Part shown: in pieces, positions 1-9,127 of the stretch
Layout: each line of letters begins with the position of its first letter
Position numbering within the stretch: the first letter of the stretch is position 1
Assembly (NCBI GenBank): GCA_945906835.1
Contig: CAMDRL010000001.1
Location: 1-29,554, forward strand
DNA: 29,554 nt
Source: Rickettsia typhi
Lineage (GTDB): Bacteria; Pseudomonadota; Alphaproteobacteria; Rickettsiales; UBA1997
Direction: 5' to 3'
Translations under genes and position numbers: made by a program
The notes under the pieces: model-generated
What the model was told of the DNA's origin: nothing
The model's input: only the letters and a program-made list of their open reading frames with translations
The model's database searches: none

Positions 1-1
1 T

Positions 2-664
2 ATGAATTTTTTACAACACTTTATGGGAAATTTAAGTTATGAAGGGGAAAGGATAGCTTTAGGTCCTTTAAAAGCTCCAGAATCAAGTGTTAGGCTAGGG
101 GATGATGATCTTTATTTTGATGGTATTTATTATAATGAATATAATGAGCCATTTACTGGAACTAATCCTATTTATAATGAATATAATGAGCCATTTACTG
201 GAACTAGTGATGAAAGAGAAAAACCTAAAACTCCAAACGCAAAAGAACAAAAGGATGGTCTTGATTATGGTATACCTTCTGATCAATGTTTTGATTATGA
301 TACACATCATGCTGAAGAGTTATTTACTGGAACTAATCCTGATAATGAAGTGAAAAGAACAGGTACCGAGAAACCAGAAAAAGAAGTGCCAAGAACAGCA
401 TCATCAGCCGCTAGTGAAGAGGGTAGACCAGAAGCATCTGAGGAATTTAGGAAAAGTATTGCTAAATATTATAAACGTAATACAGCATTTAATAAAAGTG
501 CTTCTCCTAAAAAGAAACAAGAAAAAGTGTTAAGATCAGAATCACCCGGTACCAAGAAACCAGAAGTGCCAAGCCCAGTAGTATCACCCGGTAGTAAAGA
601 GGGTGGACCAGAAAAAGCATCAAAAATAACAACTGATACAATAACAATTCATAGAAAGCTATGA
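2..664 (+). CDS. Hypothetical low-complexity repeat protein (5' end may lie outside the window)
   Basis: I do not recognise this protein. The frame is open from an ATG at base 2 to TGA at 662-664 (220 aa). Only one base precedes the ATG, so the true start could lie upstream. The protein is hydrophilic, with no signal peptide or membrane segment. Residues about 44-71 hold two tandem 14-residue units of the type YNEYNEPFTGTNPI, and the motif FTGTNP returns near residue 108. The C-terminal half is rich in Lys, Glu, Pro and Ser and contains two imperfect copies of a segment beginning GTEKPE or GTKKPE. The composition suggests a disordered protein. Such repeat proteins in intracellular bacteria are sometimes secreted effectors, but nothing here shows that. 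The antisense and +1 frames over the same stretch look like shadows. Confidence 0.6.
   Translation: MNFLQHFMGNLSYEGERIALGPLKAPESSVRLGDDDLYFDGIYYNEYNEPFTGTNPIYNEYNEPFTGTSDEREKPKTPNAKEQKDGLDYGIPSDQCFDYDTHHAEELFTGTNPDNEVKRTGTEKPEKEVPRTASSAASEEGRPEASEEFRKSIAKYYKRNTAFNKSASPKKKQEKVLRSESPGTKKPEVPSPVVSPGSKEGGPEKASKITTDTITIHRKL
131..206. repeat. Two tandem 42-bp in-frame repeats
   Basis: A 34-base match starts at 131 and again at 173, giving a period of 42 bp (14 codons). A shorter third match (ATTTACTGGAACTAATCCT) lies at 322-340. Because the period is a multiple of three, unit gain or loss keeps the reading frame of the surrounding hypothetical gene. Confidence 0.85.
361..621. repeat. Pair of imperfect ~75-bp direct repeats in the same hypothetical gene
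   Basis: The stretch at about 361-438 (starting AGGTACCGAGAAACCAGAA) recurs with small indels at about 547-621 (starting CGGTACCAAGAAACCAGAAG). Both end in a GGT-AGA/GGA-CCAGAA-GCATC segment. Both encode Lys/Pro/Glu/Ser-rich peptide in the same frame, so this gene has grown by internal duplication at two scales. Confidence 0.65.
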
Positions 665-700
665 TAGTATTAATAAGGATTGAAACCAAGGGGCTTTATT

Positions 701-1387
701 GTGATAGGTAATTTTACGATATTAAATTTTAATCAAGTTGAAAGCACCAATGATTTAGCTTTTGAGTTGGTTAAACAAAATAAAGCCTTCAACCATTTTA
801 TTATTTCTGCTAATTCGCAAAGTAAGGGTCGGGGAAGGCTTGATCGGAGTTGGGAATCTCCTTTAGGCAATCTTTATTTTTCTTTGATTTTACAGCCCAA
901 AAATTCTGATGCTGTTGCAAATTATTCTTTTCTTACTGCTTGCGCAATTGGTGATGTTTTAAGGCTTTATGGCATTGAAACCAAATATAAATGGCCTAAT
1001 GATATAATTTTGAATCAAAAAAAATTAGCAGGAATTTTATTGCAGTTTCAGAAAATTAATAATGTGAATAATTTGGTGATTGGGGTTGGGGTGAATTTAG
1101 TTTCTTGCCCTGAATATGCGGTTTCTTTGGTTGATTATGGAATTTTGAAGGAAGATTTTTTGCAGAAGTTTGAGAATGTTTTTTTGGCTTATGAAGAGCA
1201 ATATAGGCAGTTTGGATTTTCTGTGATTAGGCAGAAATGGAAAAATAATGCTTATAAAATTGGTGAGGAGGTTAAGTTGTCAAGTGGTGAGGTTGGGGTG
1301 TTTCAGGATATTGATGGAGATGGGAATTTGTTGCTTTTGGATGATGCTGCGAAAGTTCATAGAATTGCGGTGGCAGAGATTTTGTAG
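701..1387 (+). CDS. birA: Biotin--[acetyl-CoA-carboxylase] ligase, monofunctional type
   Basis: The enzyme activates biotin with ATP and transfers it to the biotinyl lysine of acetyl-CoA carboxylase (and other biotin enzymes) in the cytoplasm. Family motifs are visible: VESTNDLA near the start, the ATP/biotin loop GRGRLDRSWESP, KWPNDI, and KKLAGILL, which carries the conserved biotin-contacting lysine. A short C-terminal SH3-like domain follows. No N-terminal winged helix is present, so it should be a ligase only, not the BirA repressor. I chose GTG at 701 (228 aa) because AAGGGG at 688-693 lies 7 bases upstream. An in-frame TTG at 680 would add 7 residues but has its AAGGA directly against the codon. 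It faces the efflux operon convergently across a long palindrome. Confidence 0.92.
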   Translation: MIGNFTILNFNQVESTNDLAFELVKQNKAFNHFIISANSQSKGRGRLDRSWESPLGNLYFSLILQPKNSDAVANYSFLTACAIGDVLRLYGIETKYKWPNDIILNQKKLAGILLQFQKINNVNNLVIGVGVNLVSCPEYAVSLVDYGILKEDFLQKFENVFLAYEEQYRQFGFSVIRQKWKNNAYKIGEEVKLSSGEVGVFQDIDGDGNLLLLDDAAKVHRIAVAEIL

Positions 1388-1410
1388 ATAATTTTTAGTA
1401 TGAATGTGCG

Positions 1411-1556
1411 TTATCTACCGCCCCTAACCCCTCCTTATCAAGGAGGGGAAATGCTCCGAGTTCGTTTTAATCACCATCCTTATCAAGGAGAGAAGTTATT
1501 TATGAGTTCGGTTTAGTTCCCCTCCTTGATAAGGAGGGGTTAGGGGCGGTAGATAA
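1411..1556. repeat. Long palindromic repeat, CCCCTCC family, copy 1
   Basis: Perfect 40-bp inverted arms at 1411-1450 and 1517-1556 flank a 66-base centre. Each arm also contains its own hairpin (CCCTCCTTATCAAGGAGGG type). The centre holds a degenerate CCATCCTTATCAAGGAGAG unit. It lies between the convergent birA and efflux genes, where the structure could stop transcription from both sides. A second member is at 12832-12974. It is REP/MITE-like; no transposase is attached. Confidence 0.9.
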
Positions 1557-1576
1557 CACAAATTCTGACTTACACT

Positions 1577-2956
1577 TTACTCCACAACCTCACTACCACC
1601 ACCCAAAACCTTGTACAAGTTTATCAAATTCGCAATATACTCTTTTCTAATATCTGTAAAATCCTGCTGCGCTGACAGTAGCAACAAATTATCATTTAAC
1701 ATATTATCAGCAGCACTGGTTCCAACTTCATATTTCAATTTTGACAGCTTGTAATAATTTTCCTGAGTCTTAAAAATATTTTCAGATGACTTAAGGTTAT
1801 TTTCTATTATTTGTCTGGTGGCAAGCTGATCTAGTACTTCTTTAAAAGCGGTTTGAATGGCTTTTTCATAATTGGCAATTTCAATTTTTTTTCTGATATG
1901 AGAAATATTTAAATTAGCAAAACCTCTGCCACCACTAAAGATTGGTAAGTTAATTTGTGGAGTGAAAGACCAAGTTTTTGAATTAAATAAATTTGAGAAA
2001 TCTTGTGAGCCATAACCATAACTTCCAGTTAAAGTAATGGAGGGAAAAAATGCTGCTCTTGCTGCGCCAATATTGGCATTGGCACCTTTTAATTTATGTT
2101 CAGCTTGCTTGATATCTGGTCTTGAAAGCAAGGTGTCTGAGGGTAAAAATTCCAGTAAATTTTCGTTTATTTCAATATCATCAAGAGAAGCTTGAAGTGG
2201 TAATAATTTTTCATCAAAAACTCCCGTCAAAAGCATCAAAGTGCTTTTATCCTTACTAACAATTTTTTCGTAATTTGCTTTGTTCATTTTGGCTTTTTCA
2301 AGCAAAGTTTTTGCATAAAGAAAATCAAGCTTTGAAGCAACGCCATTATTATATTTAGAATTTGTAAAATTATATTTTTGCTGATGAGCTTCAACGGCTA
2401 AAGCAGCAATTTCTAAAATTTTACTATCTGATAAAAATTGCGCATAAGTGTTAGCAGTTTCAGCGATAAGAGAAATTTCAGTAATATTTTTAGCTTCTTT
2501 AGTGGCTAAAAAATCTTCCAGAGCAGATTTTTTTAAACTTCTTAAACGACCAAAAAAATCAAGCTCATAAGAGGCAAGAGAAAGGTTGGCTCTGTATTGA
2601 GTTTTAGGTGTGAAGGCAGCAAAGGCACTGGGAACGCCCTGTTGAGTTTTTGACCCTATGGCGCTAATATTTGGCAATAAATTTGCTCGAGTAACATTGT
2701 GAGTTTCTTGAGCTGCTTCAATTTTCAAATTTGCAATTTTTAAATCGCGATTATTATCAAGGGCAAGTTGAATGATGTTTTGTAATTCTGGTGATTTAAA
2801 AAATTCTTTCCAGGGAATGGTGGTTATTTTTGTTTTGCTTGGGTTGGCACTTGTTTGAAGTGTAACTGGTGTTGTTGGTGTTTTATATTTTGGCACTAAT
2901 GTGCAAGAGGCTAAAAGAATGATTGATAATGTGGTTAGTAAATTTCTTATTTTCAT
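1577..2956 (-). CDS. RND efflux outer-membrane lipoprotein (TolC/OprM/NodT type)
   Basis: This is the outer-membrane channel of the tripartite pump encoded just upstream. Residues 1-18 form a lipoprotein signal ending in the lipobox LLASC, so the mature protein starts at a lipidated Cys. Two outer membrane efflux repeats follow. Typical OprM-like segments include the stretch around [30 protein letters not shown] and [14 protein letters not shown]. The length (459 aa) is normal for the family. The ATG overlaps the TGA of the pump gene by 4 bases (2953-2956), which indicates translational coupling. The substrate cannot be read from the sequence. Confidence 0.93.
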   Translation of the reverse strand: MKIRNLLTTLSIILLASCTLVPKYKTPTTPVTLQTSANPSKTKITTIPWKEFFKSPELQNIIQLALDNNRDLKIANLKIEAAQETHNVTRANLLPNISAIGSKTQQGVPSAFAAFTPKTQYRANLSLASYELDFFGRLRSLKKSALEDFLATKEAKNITEISLIAETANTYAQFLSDSKILEIAALAVEAHQQKYNFTNSKYNNGVASKLDFLYAKTLLEKAKMNKANYEKIVSKDKSTLMLLTGVFDEKLLPLQASLDDIEINENLLEFLPSDTLLSRPDIKQAEHKLKGANANIGAARAAFFPSITLTGSYGYGSQDFSNLFNSKTWSFTPQINLPIFSGGRGFANLNISHIRKKIEIANYEKAIQTAFKEVLDQLATRQIIENNLKSSENIFKTQENYYKLSKLKYEVGTSAADNMLNDNLLLLSAQQDFTDIRKEYIANLINLYKVLGGGSEVVE

Positions 2957-5900
2957 GATTTTTTTTCATCTTTCTTAAATAATCTCTGCACCAACACAAA
3001 AAACATTGGTACAAATAAAGTGGCAATAAATGTTGCAGCAAACATTCCGCCCATCACGCTAATTCCAATTGCTCTTTGACTTGCTGATCCTGCGCCAGAT
3101 GCTAAAGCCAATGGAGTAATTCCAAGCATGAATGCCATAGAAGTCATTAAAATTGGTCTGAATCGTTGTTTAGTGGCAATTAATGTTGATTCAACAATAT
3201 CATGTCCGTCGTCATAAAGTCTTTTAGCAAATTCAACAATCAAAATGGCATTTTTAGCAGAAAGACCAATGGTGGTTAAAAGACCAACTTGAAAATATAC
3301 ATCGTTGCTCATGCCGAATAAAGTTGAAAAAGACAGGGCTCCGAAGATACCAAAAGGCACTACTAAAATTACTGAAAATGGAATTGACCAACTTTCATAA
3401 AGTGCTGCCAAAGATAAAAATACCACAATTAGCGACAAAGCATAAAGCGTCAAAGTTTGTGACCCTGATGATTTTTCTTCATAAGATAATCCTGACCAAG
3501 CATAATCAATTCCCGCTGGTAATTTTTTAATCATCTGTTCCATTTCTCTAATTGCGTCACCAGAGCTTACGCCTTGAATTGGTGAGCCTTGAATATTTGC
3601 CGAAGAAATACCATTAAATCTTTCTAATTTAGGTGAGCCGTAAGTCCAGTGACCTGCGGCAAAGCTGTCAAAAGACACCATTTTTCCATCTTTATTTCTG
3701 ACATACCATTTTCCTAAATCATCTGGCGACATGCGATATTTATCTTCTGCTTGCAAATAAACTTTTTTAATTCTGCCCTGATCTAAAAAATCATTCACAT
3801 AAGTTGAGCCCCAAGAAGTTTGCAAAGTTTGATTAATATCTGAAATTGAAACGCCAAGTGCGCTGGCTTTTTCATAATTTACATCAACTTTATATTGTGC
3901 CACATCTTCCAAACCATTTGGTCTAACGCCAATTAGTAAGGGGTTTTTAGCAGACATTCCAAGCAATTGATTACGAGCCAACATTAAAGCATCATGCCCC
4001 AAACCAGCGCGATCAAGAAGCTGTAAATCAAAACCTGAGGCATTGCCAAGTTCACGAATTGGTGGCGGAAAAAAAGTAAATACAAAAGCATCTTTAATTT
4101 GGCTAAGAGCTCCCATGGCGCGACCAGAAATGGCTTGTACGCTTTGATCAGCGCGCTTTCTTTCATCCCAATCTTTTAATCCAACAAAACCAAATCCAGA
4201 ATTTTGCGCGCTGCCAGCAAAACTAAAGCCAGCAACTGTAAATAAATGTTCAACATTTTTAGATTCTGCCTCTAAAAAATAATCCTCCACTTTTTTCAAA
4301 CTTTCAGAAGTTCTTTCAAGTGTTGATCCGCTTGGAGTGTTAACCATTAAGTACATGGTACCTTGATCTTCAGTTGGTAAAAATGAAGTTGGCATTCTGA
4401 CGAATAAAAAGACAAGTCCGCCAATCATCACAATGTAAATCATAAAAAATCTTACCAAACTTTTGATAATTTTATTGATGCTGTTGGTATAAAAGTTGCG
4501 GGCTTTTTCTAAATTGCTGTTGAAGAGAGCTAAATATTTATGGTTAGATAAAGAATTTTCTTCTTCTTTTCCTTTAAGAATTGTGGCGCATAAAGATGGC
4601 GATAAAATCAAGGCAACCAAAACTGAAAGCACCATTGCTGATACTATTGTGATGGAAAATTGGCGATAAATTGCCCCAGCTGATCCACCAAAAAAAGCCA
4701 TTGGCACGAATACTGCCGAAAGAACTAAAGCGATACCAACTAACGCCCCTGTAATTTGTTTCATTGATTTGCGGGTTGCATCAATGGGTGACAAACCTTC
4801 TTCATGAATAATTCTTTCAACATTTTCTACCACAACAATGGCATCATCAACCAGCAAGCCAATTGCCAAAACCATGGCAAACATTGTTAGAGTGTTGATG
4901 GTGAAGCCAAAAGAAAATAAAATTGCAAAAGTTCCAAGCAATACAACAGGTACGGCAATGGTTGGAATTAAAGTGGCGCGGAAGTTTTGTAAAAATAACA
5001 GCATCACTAAAAACACTAAGAAAATTGCTTCAAATAATGTGATTACAACACCTTTAATGGAAAGTTTTATGAATGGTGTGGAATCAAGTGGATAAATAAC
5101 TTCAACACCTTTTGGTAAAAATTGTTTAAGCTCTTCAACTTTTTCTTTTACTGATTTTGCAGTGTCTAAAGCATTAGCGCCACTTGCTAAAATTACCGCC
5201 ATACCAGCAGCAGGGTGCCTTTTATAACGGGCAACAGTGCTGTAACTTTGTGATCCAAGCTCAACTTTGGCAACATTAGATAATCTAACTTGCGCACCAT
5301 TTTTATTAACTCGCAAAATTATTTTTTCAAAATCTTCAACAGTTTTTAATTTAGATTGAGAGGTAATTGTGGCGTTAATTTGTTGACCTTGAACTGCGGG
5401 CAAGCCACCAAGTTGACCTGCTGAAACATCGGCATTTTGTACTTTAATTGCTGCGATAACTTCTTGAGTTGTAAGGCTGTAGCCAAAAAGCTTGTCAGGA
5501 TTAATCCAAATTCTCATAGCACGGGGATTGCCAAATACCGTAACATTTCCCACGCCGTTAATTCTAGAAACCACATCTTTCATATTTGAAAGCAGAATAT
5601 CGCCTAATATTTCTTGGCTAACGCTGTTATCTTTTGAATAAAGCCCAATAACTAATAAAAAATTATTATTAGCTTTGTTAACTCTCACGCCTTGCTGTTG
5701 AACTTCTTGCGGCAAAAGCGGCATGGCAGATTGCAATTTATTTTGCACTTGCACTTGCGCAATATCAGGGTTGGTTTTTGGTTCAAAAGTAAGAGTGATA
5801 TTAACATTGCCGCTGGAATCACTGCTTGAAGAAAAGTAGCGCAAAGAATCAATACCAATAAGGCTTTGTTCAATTACTTGCGAAACACTATTTTCAAGAG

Positions 5901-6066
5901 TTTCAGCAGATGCGCCAGGAAGTGAAGTTGAAATTGAAACGGAAGGAGAAGCAATATTTGGATATTGTTCTACCGGCATTTTCAGCAATGACAAAGCACC
6001 AGCCAGCATTACAATAATAGCTAATACCCAAGAGAATATTGGGCGATTGATGAAGAAATTAGACAT
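2953..6066 (-). CDS. RND multidrug efflux permease, HAE1 (AcrB/MexB) family
   Basis: This inner-membrane proton antiporter forms the pump trimer with the adaptor and channel encoded beside it. It starts [20 protein letters not shown], the typical cytoplasmic helix followed by TM1. Near residues 405-415 it has the family motif [17 protein letters not shown] with the paired Asp of TM4 used in proton relay. The second half repeats the architecture, with large periplasmic loops and a final TM bundle that includes the stretch [17 protein letters not shown]. At 1037 aa it is full length with no visible lesion. Its ATG at 6066 lies 142 bases after the adaptor stop, and a palindromic repeat fills that gap. 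HAE1 pumps export hydrophobic drugs or detergents; the actual substrate is unknown. Confidence 0.96.
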   Translation of the reverse strand: MSNFFINRPIFSWVLAIIVMLAGALSLLKMPVEQYPNIASPSVSISTSLPGASAETLENSVSQVIEQSLIGIDSLRYFSSSSDSSGNVNITLTFEPKTNPDIAQVQVQNKLQSAMPLLPQEVQQQGVRVNKANNNFLLVIGLYSKDNSVSQEILGDILLSNMKDVVSRINGVGNVTVFGNPRAMRIWINPDKLFGYSLTTQEVIAAIKVQNADVSAGQLGGLPAVQGQQINATITSQSKLKTVEDFEKIILRVNKNGAQVRLSNVAKVELGSQSYSTVARYKRHPAAGMAVILASGANALDTAKSVKEKVEELKQFLPKGVEVIYPLDSTPFIKLSIKGVVITLFEAIFLVFLVMLLFLQNFRATLIPTIAVPVVLLGTFAILFSFGFTINTLTMFAMVLAIGLLVDDAIVVVENVERIIHEEGLSPIDATRKSMKQITGALVGIALVLSAVFVPMAFFGGSAGAIYRQFSITIVSAMVLSVLVALILSPSLCATILKGKEEENSLSNHKYLALFNSNLEKARNFYTNSINKIIKSLVRFFMIYIVMIGGLVFLFVRMPTSFLPTEDQGTMYLMVNTPSGSTLERTSESLKKVEDYFLEAESKNVEHLFTVAGFSFAGSAQNSGFGFVGLKDWDERKRADQSVQAISGRAMGALSQIKDAFVFTFFPPPIRELGNASGFDLQLLDRAGLGHDALMLARNQLLGMSAKNPLLIGVRPNGLEDVAQYKVDVNYEKASALGVSISDINQTLQTSWGSTYVNDFLDQGRIKKVYLQAEDKYRMSPDDLGKWYVRNKDGKMVSFDSFAAGHWTYGSPKLERFNGISSANIQGSPIQGVSSGDAIREMEQMIKKLPAGIDYAWSGLSYEEKSSGSQTLTLYALSLIVVFLSLAALYESWSIPFSVILVVPFGIFGALSFSTLFGMSNDVYFQVGLLTTIGLSAKNAILIVEFAKRLYDDGHDIVESTLIATKQRFRPILMTSMAFMLGITPLALASGAGSASQRAIGISVMGGMFAATFIATLFVPMFFVLVQRLFKKDEKKS

Positions 6067-6118
6067 GAATTATTTATTGGTTTTCGCTTTTTTCTTTGTT
6101 GATTTTGCTTTCTTTCTT

Positions 6119-6188
6119 GACAATCTGGTGAAGGCGGAAATCCAGAAGGTGTTATTAAAAATGGATTCCCACATTAGCTGGAATGACA
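6119..6188. repeat. Degenerate GGCGGGAATCCAG-type palindrome between efflux genes
   Basis: A decayed inverted repeat (AAGGCGGAAATCCAG at 6131-6145, then ATGGATTCCC at 6161-6170, with AGCTGGAATGAC at the right end). It matches the dispersed element also seen at 11390-11442, at 13647-13673 and in degenerate form at about 22247-22309. It separates the adaptor from the pump within a presumed operon. Confidence 0.65.
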
Positions 6189-6208
6189 AAGATGGTTTAA
6201 GCGTTTGG

Positions 6209-7315
6209 TTATTCAGCATCTTCTTTAGCCAATTCTAAGGGAACCATCTTAACTTTCATACCGTCCGATATTTTCTGAAACCCTTCATAAACCACTATTT
6301 CTCCATCTTCCAAACCTTCTGAAACTATCCAGTCACTTCCTAAAGCTTGACTAACTTTGATAGGTTTTGCTTTTACGATATTTTCTTGATCAACAGTCCA
6401 AACCATTAAATTCCCATCTGAACCACGATTAGTTGCTCTTTGCGGAACTTTTACAGACTGAGTTGGTTTTAAATGAAGCTTAACATTTACAAACATTCCC
6501 GGAAGTAATTTTTTACTACTATTTGCAAACTTGGCTCTTAAGCGCACAGAATCAGTAGATTCATCAGCAAAAACTTCTGAAAATTTTAACACACCATTAT
6601 TTTCATATTCCACTCCATCAACAATAATGCTGACAGGAATATCTTTTTGATCGCCAATTTTCATCAAGTCTCTGGTTGGTAAAGTTATATCAACAAATAT
6701 TGGATCAAGCTGAGCAATTGTGGTCAGAATTTGTGCTTGATTGGCAACCACTAAAGCACCTTCAGTAACATTTGATTTACCAACAAAACCTGAAATTGGT
6801 GCATGAATTTTGGCATAATCAAGATGAATATTAGCTTTTTTAACTTCAGATTGAGCCTGCGCAAAATCTGCTACCGCATCATCATAATCTTGTTTACTAA
6901 TGGCATTAACTTTTAGTAATTGTTCATAACGACTTTTTTTCAAACCAGCGGTTTTTAATTTAGCATGAGCACTTTCATATTCAGCTTGATAAAGCGAAGC
7001 ATCAACTTGATACAAAGCCTCTCCAGCCTTTATAAAACTGCCTTCTTCAAAAAGTTGTTTTCTAATAATTCCATCTGTTTGAGGGCGAACTTCTGAAATT
7101 TTGTAAGCTGAGACGCGCGCAGGTAATTCTTGAAATACTTGAACTTCTTGGTTCTTTACAGTGATAACAGTAACTTCTATTTCATGATTTACGGCGGCAT
7201 TTGCTAAGTTAGATTTTTTCTTTTGTGCATTAGCTAAAGAAAAATATCCAACTAAAAATACTGTTAAAACGCAGAAGAAAATTACTAATTTTATCTTAGA
7301 TTTGTTGTTAATCAT
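6209..7315 (-). CDS. RND efflux periplasmic adaptor (membrane fusion protein, AcrA/MexA type)
   Basis: This adaptor bridges the RND pump and the outer-membrane channel. It has one N-terminal hydrophobic anchor at about residues 8-28 (KLVIFFCVLTVFLVGYF) and no lipobox, so it should be anchored by a transmembrane helix or an uncleaved signal. The order is a biotinyl-lipoyl-like half (RPQTDGIIRKQLFEEGSFIK), an alpha-helical hairpin, the second lipoyl half (HAPISGFVGKSNVTEGALV) and beta-barrel domains ending near VVYEGFQKISDGMKV. I chose ATG at 7315 (368 aa). An in-frame TTG at 7324 adds three residues; neither has a clear ribosome-binding site. The gene begins 17 bases after the pyrB stop. Confidence 0.93.
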   Translation of the reverse strand: MINNKSKIKLVIFFCVLTVFLVGYFSLANAQKKKSNLANAAVNHEIEVTVITVKNQEVQVFQELPARVSAYKISEVRPQTDGIIRKQLFEEGSFIKAGEALYQVDASLYQAEYESAHAKLKTAGLKKSRYEQLLKVNAISKQDYDDAVADFAQAQSEVKKANIHLDYAKIHAPISGFVGKSNVTEGALVVANQAQILTTIAQLDPIFVDITLPTRDLMKIGDQKDIPVSIIVDGVEYENNGVLKFSEVFADESTDSVRLRAKFANSSKKLLPGMFVNVKLHLKPTQSVKVPQRATNRGSDGNLMVWTVDQENIVKAKPIKVSQALGSDWIVSEGLEDGEIVVYEGFQKISDGMKVKMVPLELAKEDAE

Positions 7316-7332
7316 AAATTGCAAATAGAGGT

Positions 7333-8265
7333 CTAGTTTTTTGTCATCAAAGTAAGTAAAGCCATACGAATATAAATTCCGTAATTAGCCTGTGCAAAAT
7401 ATTTAGCGCAAGGAAGATGATCAACTTCTTCATCAATTTCATTAATACGCGGAAGCGGATGCATTATAATCAAGTCTTTATTGGCTTTGGTTAAAGTTTT
7501 TTTATTAATGCGAAAAACATTTTTTACTTTTTCAAATTCTTTTTTATCAGTGAAGCGTTCTTGCTGAATGCGCGTTACATAAAGAATATCTAAGTCTTTA
7601 ATTGCCGATTCTAAGTTAGAATTTTCAACAATTTTACAGCCATTTTGTTCAAAAGCTTTTTTCTTTTTTGCATCAAGAGCTAAAGATGGATGTGAGATTA
7701 AGGTAAATTGATTTCCTGAATAATGGCTCATCAATTCCAGAAGCGAATGAACAGTGCGACTATATTTTAAATCTCCCAATATGCCAATTTTTAAATTATT
7801 TAATTTTTTCTTTTCACAAAAAATTGTGTAAATATCAACCAATGATTGAGTTGGATGTTGGTTGGCACCATCTCCAGCGTTGATTACAGGAACTGTGGCA
7901 TATTTTGCAAATTCAGCAGCAGAGTTAGCTTTGTCGTGACGAATGGTAATAATGTCAGCATAGTTGCTCATTACTCTGCCAGTGTCAGAAAGGCTTTCAC
8001 CTTTTTTTACTGAAGATGACTCCCCTTGTTCTAAAGCAATAACTTTACCACCAAGACGCAGCATTGCTGATTCAAAAGAAAATCTGGTTCGGGTGCTTGG
8101 CTCAAAAAATAATGTTGCTAAGATCAAGCCAGAGCAATCGGCATCTAAGAAAGTTTTTTTATAACCTTGTTTGCGAAATTTTTCTGCCAGAGTGATGAGT
8201 TTTTTAATATCACTTTCTTTGATTTGATTGGCTTCAAGAAGATGGTTAAATGAAAGTTTGCTCAT
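7333..8265 (-). CDS. pyrB: Aspartate carbamoyltransferase catalytic subunit
   Basis: The enzyme condenses carbamoyl phosphate with L-aspartate to N-carbamoyl-L-aspartate, the committed step of pyrimidine synthesis, in the cytoplasm. The carbamoyl-phosphate site reads FFEPSTRTRFSFESAM, followed by the flexible loop with GESSSVKKGESL. Further conserved segments are the NAGDGANQHPTQSL stretch and HPLPRINEID near the C-terminus. The length (310 aa) is normal. No pyrI or pyrC lies nearby. It is the first gene of a minus-strand run leading into the efflux genes, 8-17 bases from the next start, so co-transcription is likely even though the functions are unrelated. Confidence 0.96.
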   Translation of the reverse strand: MSKLSFNHLLEANQIKESDIKKLITLAEKFRKQGYKKTFLDADCSGLILATLFFEPSTRTRFSFESAMLRLGGKVIALEQGESSSVKKGESLSDTGRVMSNYADIITIRHDKANSAAEFAKYATVPVINAGDGANQHPTQSLVDIYTIFCEKKKLNNLKIGILGDLKYSRTVHSLLELMSHYSGNQFTLISHPSLALDAKKKKAFEQNGCKIVENSNLESAIKDLDILYVTRIQQERFTDKKEFEKVKNVFRINKKTLTKANKDLIIMHPLPRINEIDEEVDHLPCAKYFAQANYGIYIRMALLTLMTKN

Positions 8266-8370
8266 TTAGAATTGAATCGATTGTTTGTTTGATGGGGTTT
8301 TGTGGGAATTATTAAACAAATAATTTTTGTAGTTTCCAGCTTTAATTAAGTTATCTTAGCGACTCGTACC

Positions 8371-8519
8371 GTAACATCTTTAATCAACCATCGGTTGAGC
8401 GTAGTCGAAACAATCGGAAGGTTCTTGCTGTGGATTTGCGTCACAGAAGGAACCTTATGATGGTTTCGACTACGCTCAACCGGACGGGTTGGTGATTTAC
8501 TAAAAACTTAAGATGTTAC
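8371..8519. repeat. Long palindromic repeat, GGTTGAGCGTAGTCGAAAC family, copy 1
   Basis: The left arm at 8386-8430 contains GGTTGAGCGTAGTCGAAAC. The right arm, from about 8444 to 8490, contains GTTTCGACTACGCTCAACC. Outer complementary ends (GTAACATCTTTA at 8371 and TTAAGATGTTAC at 8508-8519) extend the palindrome. A second copy follows valS at 16033-16135. It lies upstream of pyrB and ends at the stop of the small ORF 8520-8711, for which it could act as a terminator. Confidence 0.88.
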
Positions 8520-8711
8520 TTATCTATCCCCACCGCTACCACCTTTAAATTTTGGCACATTGATTGATTTTATTTTCTGATTTCCAGAAACAACAGACCC
8601 ACCAGCGCCAGATTTACCGTTTCTATTATTATGAGGGTCACTATTGAATGGAGAAGATGGCTTTTTTACAAACGGTTTTATTTCTTTAGTTTTTGTTGGA
8701 GTAGAAGTCAT
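8520..8711 (-). CDS. Possible small hypothetical protein, Ser/Gly/Asn-rich
   Basis: A 63-residue frame begins MTSTPTKTKEIKPFVKKP and ends in a glycine-rich basic tail (KFKGGSGGDR). No domain, signal peptide or membrane helix is visible, and the A/T-rich upstream sequence has no clear ribosome-binding site. Its start and stop fit neatly between a palindrome (8371-8519) and the MITE-like element at 8817, so it could be a genuine small gene. The low complexity and lack of recognisable family keep this uncertain. Confidence 0.35.
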   Translation of the reverse strand: MTSTPTKTKEIKPFVKKPSSPFNSDPHNNRNGKSGAGGSVVSGNQKIKSINVPKFKGGSGGDR

Positions 8712-8816
8712 ATTATTTTTTTATGATATGTTTGAGAATTTCTAAGAAGGTACTTTTAGTATTAAAGATTATCAATTGTTTTATTTTGAAAATATTAAAA
8801 GTAATACATTTATATT

Positions 8817-8994
8817 TAGGCACTGTTAGCTAATTATTTTTAGCAAAAAATTTGACATGTTTTTAGCGCTTTTTTGACAAAATTACAATAAATACTTGGA
8901 TATATTTTGAATAATTTTGTCAAAAATAAGCAAAAACAGGTCTAAATATGTCAGGTCTAAATATGGGATAAAAATAATTAGCTAATAGTGTCTA
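8817..8994. mobile_element. MITE-like element with 26-bp terminal inverted repeats
   Basis: The ends at 8817-8842 and 8969-8994 are inverted repeats matching at 24 of 26 positions; both start with TA, then GGCACTGTTAGC on the left and GACACTATTAGC on the right (read inward). Further inverted matches continue inside (TTTTTTGACAAAATTA against TAATTTTGTCAAAAAT), so nearly the whole 178 bp folds on itself. No coding capacity. The TA at each end could be the target duplication of a Tc1/mariner-IS630-type transposase, which is inference. Confidence 0.75.
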
Positions 8995-9064
8995 ATGAGC
9001 CCGCTGCAAATCTAATTTCCCAAAAAATTCAGCATCAGAAAATTTAGTTTGCGACGGGCTCATT
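8994..9064. mobile_element. Short inverted-repeat element with GAGCCCG ends
   Basis: The arms AATGAGCCCGCTGCAAATCT at 8994-9013 and its imperfect complement at about 9045-9064 (ending GCGACGGGCTCATT) flank a 20-30 base centre. GAGCCCGT-GCAAA ends resemble the termini of IS5-related insertion sequences. It abuts the 178-bp element, suggesting nested or successive insertions or a solo remnant of an excised IS. Confidence 0.55.
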
Positions 9065-9084
9065 GGATATAAACTTGTGTCCAT

Positions 9085-9111
9085 AACTCAATTTATTGGT
9101 TAAATTGAGTT
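9085..9111. other. Perfect AT-rich hairpin
   Basis: AACTCAATTTA (9085-9095) and TAAATTGAGTT (9101-9111) form an 11-bp stem with a 5-base loop. It lies just past the stop of the transposase remnant on the minus strand. There is no GC-rich stem or strong T-run, so a terminator role is possible but weakly supported. Confidence 0.5.
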
Positions 9112-9127
9112 AAATTATATTGATTTG

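Noticed and set aside
680..700. TTG start for birA
   Set aside because: Its purine stretch touches the codon, whereas GTG 701 has AAGGGG at good spacing.
8874..8906. TTGACA with TATATT inside the MITE-like element
   Set aside because: The spacing is 21 bases, too long for a standard promoter, and the motif is part of the element's inverted repeat.
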